Positions 6,962 through 10,409 of a stretch of 10,409 bases of DNA are shown in pieces. Positions within the stretch are counted from its first letter, which is position 1; the number at the start of each line of letters is the position of its first letter. A model generated the notes under the pieces. That model searched no databases. It saw only the letters and a list, made by a program, of their open reading frames with translations, and was not told the origin of the DNA. Position numbers and translations under genes: made by a program. The stretch is from Chloroflexota bacterium (GTDB lineage Bacteria; Chloroflexota; Dormibacteria; Dormibacterales; Dormibacteraceae): assembly GCA_005879675.1 (NCBI GenBank), contig VBJE01000077.1, positions 1-10,409 on the forward strand. Reading direction: 5' to 3'.

Positions 6962-8037
6962 TCGGAGAAGTCGCGCGCCGCGCGGTAGAGGTCCATCCAG
7001 CCGCGCTCCTTCACCACGTTGTCGAGGTAAGCCAGCAGCGCCTGGCGGTCGCGCTCAGGGTCCTGGATGACGGCGCCGACAAGGCCCACGGCCACGTCCT
7101 CGGCGCGGATGCGACCATCGCCGAAATGCGCCGCCAGAGCCATGGCGTTGGTGACGACCGAGATCGCCTCCGCGGTGCTGAGCGTGCTCGAAGGCGACTG
7201 CACCTTGGCCTTGCCGTCCTCGGTCTGCCCGCTCCGGAGCTCACGGAAGATCGTGACCACGCGCCGGATCTCCTCCAGGGCGGGTGGCTGCGCCGGCAGC
7301 GCCAGCGCCCGGCCCAGGGCGGTCGCGCGCATGCGGACGATCCCGGCCTCTTCCTCCGCCGTGGCTGGAGTCGGCATGACGACCGTGTTGAACCGCCGCT
7401 TGAGCGCGCTCGAAAGGTCGTTGACGCCGCGGTCGCGGTTGTTCGCCGTCGCGATGACGTTGAACCCCTGCGTCGACTGCACCTCCTCGCCGAGCTCGGG
7501 GATCGGCAGCGTTCGCTCGGACAGGATCGTGATCAGCGAGTCCTGCACGTCGGCCTGGATGCGCGTCAGCTCTTCGACCCGCGCGATCTTGCCTTCGGTC
7601 ATGGCGCGCATCACCGGGCTGGGCACGAGCGCCGCCCTGCTCGGTCCTTTGGCGAGGAGCATGGCGTAGTTCCAGCTGTAGCGGATGGCCTCCTCGGCGG
7701 TGCCGGCGGTTCCCTGGACGAGCATGGTCGAGTCGCCCGAGATCGCGGCGGCGAGGTGCTCCGAGACCCAGGACTTCGCGGTCCCGGGCAGCCCCAGGAG
7801 CAGCAGCGCGCGGTCGGTCGCGAGCGTGCTCACCGCGACCTCGATGAGGCGCCGGTCGCCGACGTACTTCGGCGTGATCTCGACTCCGTGCTCGGACTTG
7901 CCTCCCAGCAGGTACTCGGTGACCGCCCACGGCGAGAGCTTCCAGCTCGGCGGGCGCTCGCGGTTGTCCGACTTCTGGAGCGCGTCGAGCTCGGCCTTGA
8001 ACTGGACCTCCGCGTGCTGGCGCTGGACTTCGCTCAA
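6958..8037 (-). CDS. MoxR-type AAA+ ATPase
   Basis: A 359-aa ATPase, the likely motor of the operon. After an N-terminal stretch (about 1-58) comes the AAA+ core: Walker A GLPGTAKS (82-89) with Lys88; a Walker B-like segment KIARVEELTRI (150-160) with Glu155-Glu156 where Asp-Glu is usual; QDSLITILSER (165-175) typical of MoxR proteins; sensor 1 ATANNRDRG with Asn199; and an Arg-finger region LSSALKRRF (Arg214/Arg215). MoxR ATPases form hexameric rings that remodel partner proteins, often through a VWA adaptor, here encoded two genes downstream. I place the start at TTG 8037: it lies in a TTGA overlap with the preceding stop and has an AAGGGAG ribosome-binding site eight bases upstream (8046-8052). 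The frame stays open to 8214, but that part lies within the preceding gene. The stop overlaps the DUF5682 TTG by four bases. Identity as AAA+ is firm; the biological role is not known. Confidence 0.94.
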   Translation of the reverse strand: MSEVQRQHAEVQFKAELDALQKSDNRERPPSWKLSPWAVTEYLLGGKSEHGVEITPKYVGDRRLIEVAVSTLATDRALLLLGLPGTAKSWVSEHLAAAISGDSTMLVQGTAGTAEEAIRYSWNYAMLLAKGPSRAALVPSPVMRAMTEGKIARVEELTRIQADVQDSLITILSERTLPIPELGEEVQSTQGFNVIATANNRDRGVNDLSSALKRRFNTVVMPTPATAEEEAGIVRMRATALGRALALPAQPPALEEIRRVVTIFRELRSGQTEDGKAKVQSPSSTLSTAEAISVVTNAMALAAHFGDGRIRAEDVAVGLVGAVIQDPERDRQALLAYLDNVVKERGWMDLYRAARDFSD

Positions 8038-9479
8038 CTCAAGATCTCCCTTGCCATCGCGGCGCGATATTCGAGGGTGGCGGCGAGACGCTGCAATGCC
8101 TGGCTCGCCCATTCGTTGGCGGCCTGCGCGCTCCTGTCCGCCAGAGCGACCACCTGGGGAAGGATGGACGGATCCAGTCGCGTCTTCAGGTACCCCGTCA
8201 TGGTGTAGATCCACTGCTGCTGATAGGTCGCGTCGCGGACGGTCAACGCGCGCTCCAGCTGTCCCATCAACGCGGCGCTGATGTGTGGAGAAAGACGTTC
8301 CGTCCTTCTCAACGCGAGGTCAAGCGCGTGCGCGGGGCTTCGCCTCAGCTGGTCGACGATGGCCGCCTCGATGGCCGGCCGGGGCATCGCGCGGATCAGC
8401 TCCTGCAAGCTCGGGAGCTGCCGCTGCGGTTGGCGATTGCGAACGTCCATGAAGTGCTCGATGAGAAGAGCGCACCACTTCGCGTCCTGGAACCTCACCG
8501 CGGCCTCGCTCCACCCGATGAGCAGCGCCTCCGCCCAGTCGCTCTTGACTCCCGCATTGAAGTAGTCAGGCGGCCAGTGCGAAGGCGGGACCAGGGCGAG
8601 CACCTGCCGCATCCAGTACGCGCGCTCGCCCACGCCCTTCGGCGCCTTGGGCTCGATCCCGTCGGCGACCATGCCCGCGTCGCACTCGGCGGGCGGGTTG
8701 ACCTCCAGCTTGCCGCCGAGCACTCCACGGCGAAACCGAAAGCACGCGTCCGCGCGCTGGATCATGCGGGCGATGAGCGCGGACTCCGGCAGCCGAGCCA
8801 GCAGGTCGCGGGCGCCCGCTCGCACCTCCTTGCGTCCGTCGTTGGAGGCCATGGTCAGGAACCCCTCGTCGGCGGGGCCGAGGCCAACGGCGAGGACCGG
8901 GATCAGCGCCGCACGGTCATCGCCTCCCTCTTTCTGCCAGCCCTCCGCAAGCGTCGCGAGCGCGGCCGCAGGATCGTGGCTTCGCAGCTCCGCGAGCGCC
9001 GCCACGCGAGCGGCCCTGACGCCGCTGTGAAACGCCTCGAGCGGATCGGCGATGTCCGCGAACGCCCACTCCTCGTTCTGGTGCGCGAGCCAGGACACCC
9101 GGCCGCCGCCGACATGGAGCGTGGGCGCCCGGAGGTCGGACCGGACCGCCGCCTGCTCGAGAAGCGGCGGAAGCAGCGACGGGGGCACGCGCTTGCCCGC
9201 CGCGGCCGCGAGCTCGAGCCACTCGTCGACGTGCTCGCGGTCGTCGGTGCGAAGGATCTCTTCGAGTCGCAACGCCGCCGCCCGCGAGACCAGCGGTTGC
9301 GCTTCTTGGGGCGCCTGGCGCTCTTCGGCGACTGTGAACTTCGCCGGCCGCCGCCCGGCCAGCTGGCGCAGCATGTGCCACCCCGCCTCGTTCAGCAGAC
9401 GGCGCTCCGCCTCCGCGCCGGCCGCGCTCTTGGCGGTGCCTTCTAGGGCGATGGCCGTCAGCTCTTTCCACGTCCTCAC
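8034..9479 (-). CDS. DUF5691-like helical protein
   Basis: A 481-aa protein. I assign it to DUF5691 from the N-terminal motif WKELTAIALEGT (residues 4-15), which matches the W-x-x-L-x-x-x-A-L-x-G-T opening of that family as I remember it, and from its place between the SWIM protein and the MoxR ATPase. The rest looks all-helical: repeated amphipathic segments rich in Ala, Leu and Arg (for example around DPAAALATLAEGW and REVRAGARDLLARLP-like stretches) suggest a HEAT- or ARM-type solenoid, hence a protein-binding scaffold. No catalytic motif, signal peptide or membrane segment is seen. The start is GTG 9479, in a GTGA overlap with the upstream stop; the frame runs open to 9941 but that extension lies inside the upstream gene and is Arg-rich shadow sequence. 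The TGA stop overlaps the ATPase start by four bases. The gene is certain; the family name is moderately certain. Confidence 0.82.
   Translation of the reverse strand: MRTWKELTAIALEGTAKSAAGAEAERRLLNEAGWHMLRQLAGRRPAKFTVAEERQAPQEAQPLVSRAAALRLEEILRTDDREHVDEWLELAAAAGKRVPPSLLPPLLEQAAVRSDLRAPTLHVGGGRVSWLAHQNEEWAFADIADPLEAFHSGVRAARVAALAELRSHDPAAALATLAEGWQKEGGDDRAALIPVLAVGLGPADEGFLTMASNDGRKEVRAGARDLLARLPESALIARMIQRADACFRFRRGVLGGKLEVNPPAECDAGMVADGIEPKAPKGVGERAYWMRQVLALVPPSHWPPDYFNAGVKSDWAEALLIGWSEAAVRFQDAKWCALLIEHFMDVRNRQPQRQLPSLQELIRAMPRPAIEAAIVDQLRRSPAHALDLALRRTERLSPHISAALMGQLERALTVRDATYQQQWIYTMTGYLKTRLDPSILPQVVALADRSAQAANEWASQALQRLAATLEYRAAMAREILS
8046..8052 (-). promoter_or_regulatory. Ribosome-binding site of the AAA+ ATPase gene
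   Basis: AAGGGAG on the minus strand lies eight bases before TTG 8037, inside the end of the DUF5691-like gene. It is one of the clearer Shine-Dalgarno sequences in the operon and decides the unusual TTG start. Confidence 0.6.
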
Positions 9480-10409
9480 GGCCGGATCCACTGCAGGTTG
9501 GCGAACTCGCCGTCGGCGAGCGCGCTCGAGGGCGTAAGCCGCACGCCGTCCCACTCGCCGAACACCGCGAGCCTCCGGCCGCCGCTCATGGCCTGGATGC
9601 GCCAGCACGCGGGTCCGCCCGCGATCCGCAACGCCTCCCCGGACGAATCGACGAGGTACCAGCCGCTCTCGTCGCGATGCGGAAGCACGCCGTCGAGCGA
9701 AATCGGAGCGCGGTCGAAAAAGGGGCTGGCGGCGAGCATGCCGGCGTAGGCGCGCAGTGACTCCTGCACGGAGCCGTCGCCGCCAAGGGAGTCCAGCGTC
9801 GACATCTGCTGCCTGGCGCCGACCAGTCCGCGCACCGGCCTGGAGCCGGAGTAGAAGCGAACTTCGCCCTCGAACTTCGTGCCGGTGATGAGGCTCTGGT
9901 CGAGCGGCTGCGGACCCGCGGCGAAGTCGAGCACCAGGCACCAGCGCCGTGTCGACGTCCCGCGCAGCCAGGTGCGCTGCACCTTCAGCCTGTCATCGGC
10001 GGAGACGAACCGGCCGGCGACCAACCACTCGTCGTGCACGAGCTCGCCGCCCGCGAGGACGTCCTCCTTGGACTCGGTGAACCCCAGCGCGGCGCGGACA
10101 TCGGCTTGCAGCCCTTGCTCGAGGCTTTCGAGACGGCGCGCCGCCTCGAGGAGCAGCTGCAACCGGCCCAGGCGCGCGAGCATGCGATCGGGCCATCCCT
10201 GGCCCGAGTTGGGGATGGACGAGAGCTCGCCCACCATGCGCGCGAGGCCGGGCACCTGGGCGTCGACCATGTGCGCGGCGATGGTGGCCCAGAAGGCCTG
10301 CGGCCGCCGCGGAAGCTCCGCGAGACCTTCGCGCAGCATGTCGTGCACCCAGAGGTTCAGCTCGTCGACGCCCTGCGACGCGCGCGCGGTGCGGCGTCCG
10401 GCGCGCTGC
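9476..10409 (-). CDS. SWIM zinc-finger-family protein, C-terminal part (cut by right edge)
   Basis: An open frame runs from the right edge to TGA at 9476, giving 310 visible residues. A possible GTG at 10348 is not a true start because the coding pattern continues upstream to the edge (VDELNLW precedes it). The segment VDELNLWVHDMLREGLAELP followed by the AHMVDAQVPGLARMVGEL block is what I associate with the region after the zinc finger in bacterial SWIM proteins found next to DUF5691 and MoxR genes. The zinc-binding CxC...CxH motif itself would lie upstream, outside the window, so the call rests on memory of the C-terminal part and on neighbours. SWIM domains bind zinc and are thought to contact DNA or protein. 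It appears to be at or near the start of this operon, so the operon promoter should be to the right of the window. Its stop forms a GTGA overlap with the DUF5691-like start. Confidence 0.7.
   Translation of the reverse strand, partial: QRAGRRTARASQGVDELNLWVHDMLREGLAELPRRPQAFWATIAAHMVDAQVPGLARMVGELSSIPNSGQGWPDRMLARLGRLQLLLEAARRLESLEQGLQADVRAALGFTESKEDVLAGGELVHDEWLVAGRFVSADDRLKVQRTWLRGTSTRRWCLVLDFAAGPQPLDQSLITGTKFEGEVRFYSGSRPVRGLVGARQQMSTLDSLGGDGSVQESLRAYAGMLAASPFFDRAPISLDGVLPHRDESGWYLVDSSGEALRIAGGPACWRIQAMSGGRRLAVFGEWDGVRLTPSSALADGEFANLQWIRP

Noticed and set aside
5043..6988. Long frames overlapping the DUF5682-like gene (minus 5043-6419; plus 5732-6988)
   Set aside because: Out-of-frame or antisense shadows. 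The translations are Gly/Arg/Ala repeats without motifs, while the 4802-6961 frame has the conserved family motifs.
9480..9941. N-terminal extension of the DUF5691-like gene up to 9941
   Set aside because: It lies within the SWIM-family reading frame and has shadow-like composition. The GTG at 9479 in a GTGA overlap gives the expected WKEL...LEGT N-terminus.
1..10409. CRISPR array, tRNA, rRNA, insertion sequence or prophage
   Set aside because: I found no regularly spaced repeats, no cloverleaf or rRNA core sequence, and no transposase, integrase or phage structural motif. Coding density and composition look uniform throughout.

Overview
The window is high-GC bacterial DNA (roughly two thirds or more G+C by eye), densely packed with genes and almost free of non-coding sequence. 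It uses ATG, GTG and TTG starts, and genes are joined by overlaps of a few bases. I see no phage, transposon, CRISPR, rRNA or tRNA signal. The sequence fits a GC-rich soil or sediment bacterium, but I cannot assign a phylum: the gene families seen are spread over several high-GC lineages.

Left part (1-2221, minus): most of a pyruvate,phosphate dikinase gene (ppdK), cut by the left edge so that the C-terminal part of the PEP/pyruvate domain is missing. Its start lies head-to-head with a plus-strand two-gene unit (about 2247-3631). That unit holds an unrecognised protein with a ParB/sulfiredoxin-like Gly-His-Arg motif, translationally coupled through a GTGA overlap to a papain-family (C1) cysteine peptidase with a complete catalytic set. 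A 50-base gap carrying a perfect 10-bp palindrome separates this unit from the convergent operon on its right.

Right part (3682-10409, minus, read right to left): one tight operon of five genes. It contains a SWIM zinc-finger-family protein (C-terminal part only, cut by the right edge), a DUF5691-like helical protein, a MoxR-type AAA+ ATPase, a DUF5682-like protein and a von Willebrand A (VWA) protein with an intact MIDAS metal site. The junctions are GTGA, TTGA, TTGA and an 8-base ATGGCTGA overlap, so the five products are probably made together and may act together. MoxR ATPase plus VWA pairs are known chaperone-like machines that remodel or load metals into partner proteins. The likely working parts here are an ATPase motor, a MIDAS adaptor, a predicted TIKI/TraB/EreA-like hydrolase (my reading of the DUF5682 N-terminus) and a zinc-finger sensor or adaptor. 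The role of the set is, to my knowledge, not established. It is the best candidate in the window for an under-described biological system.
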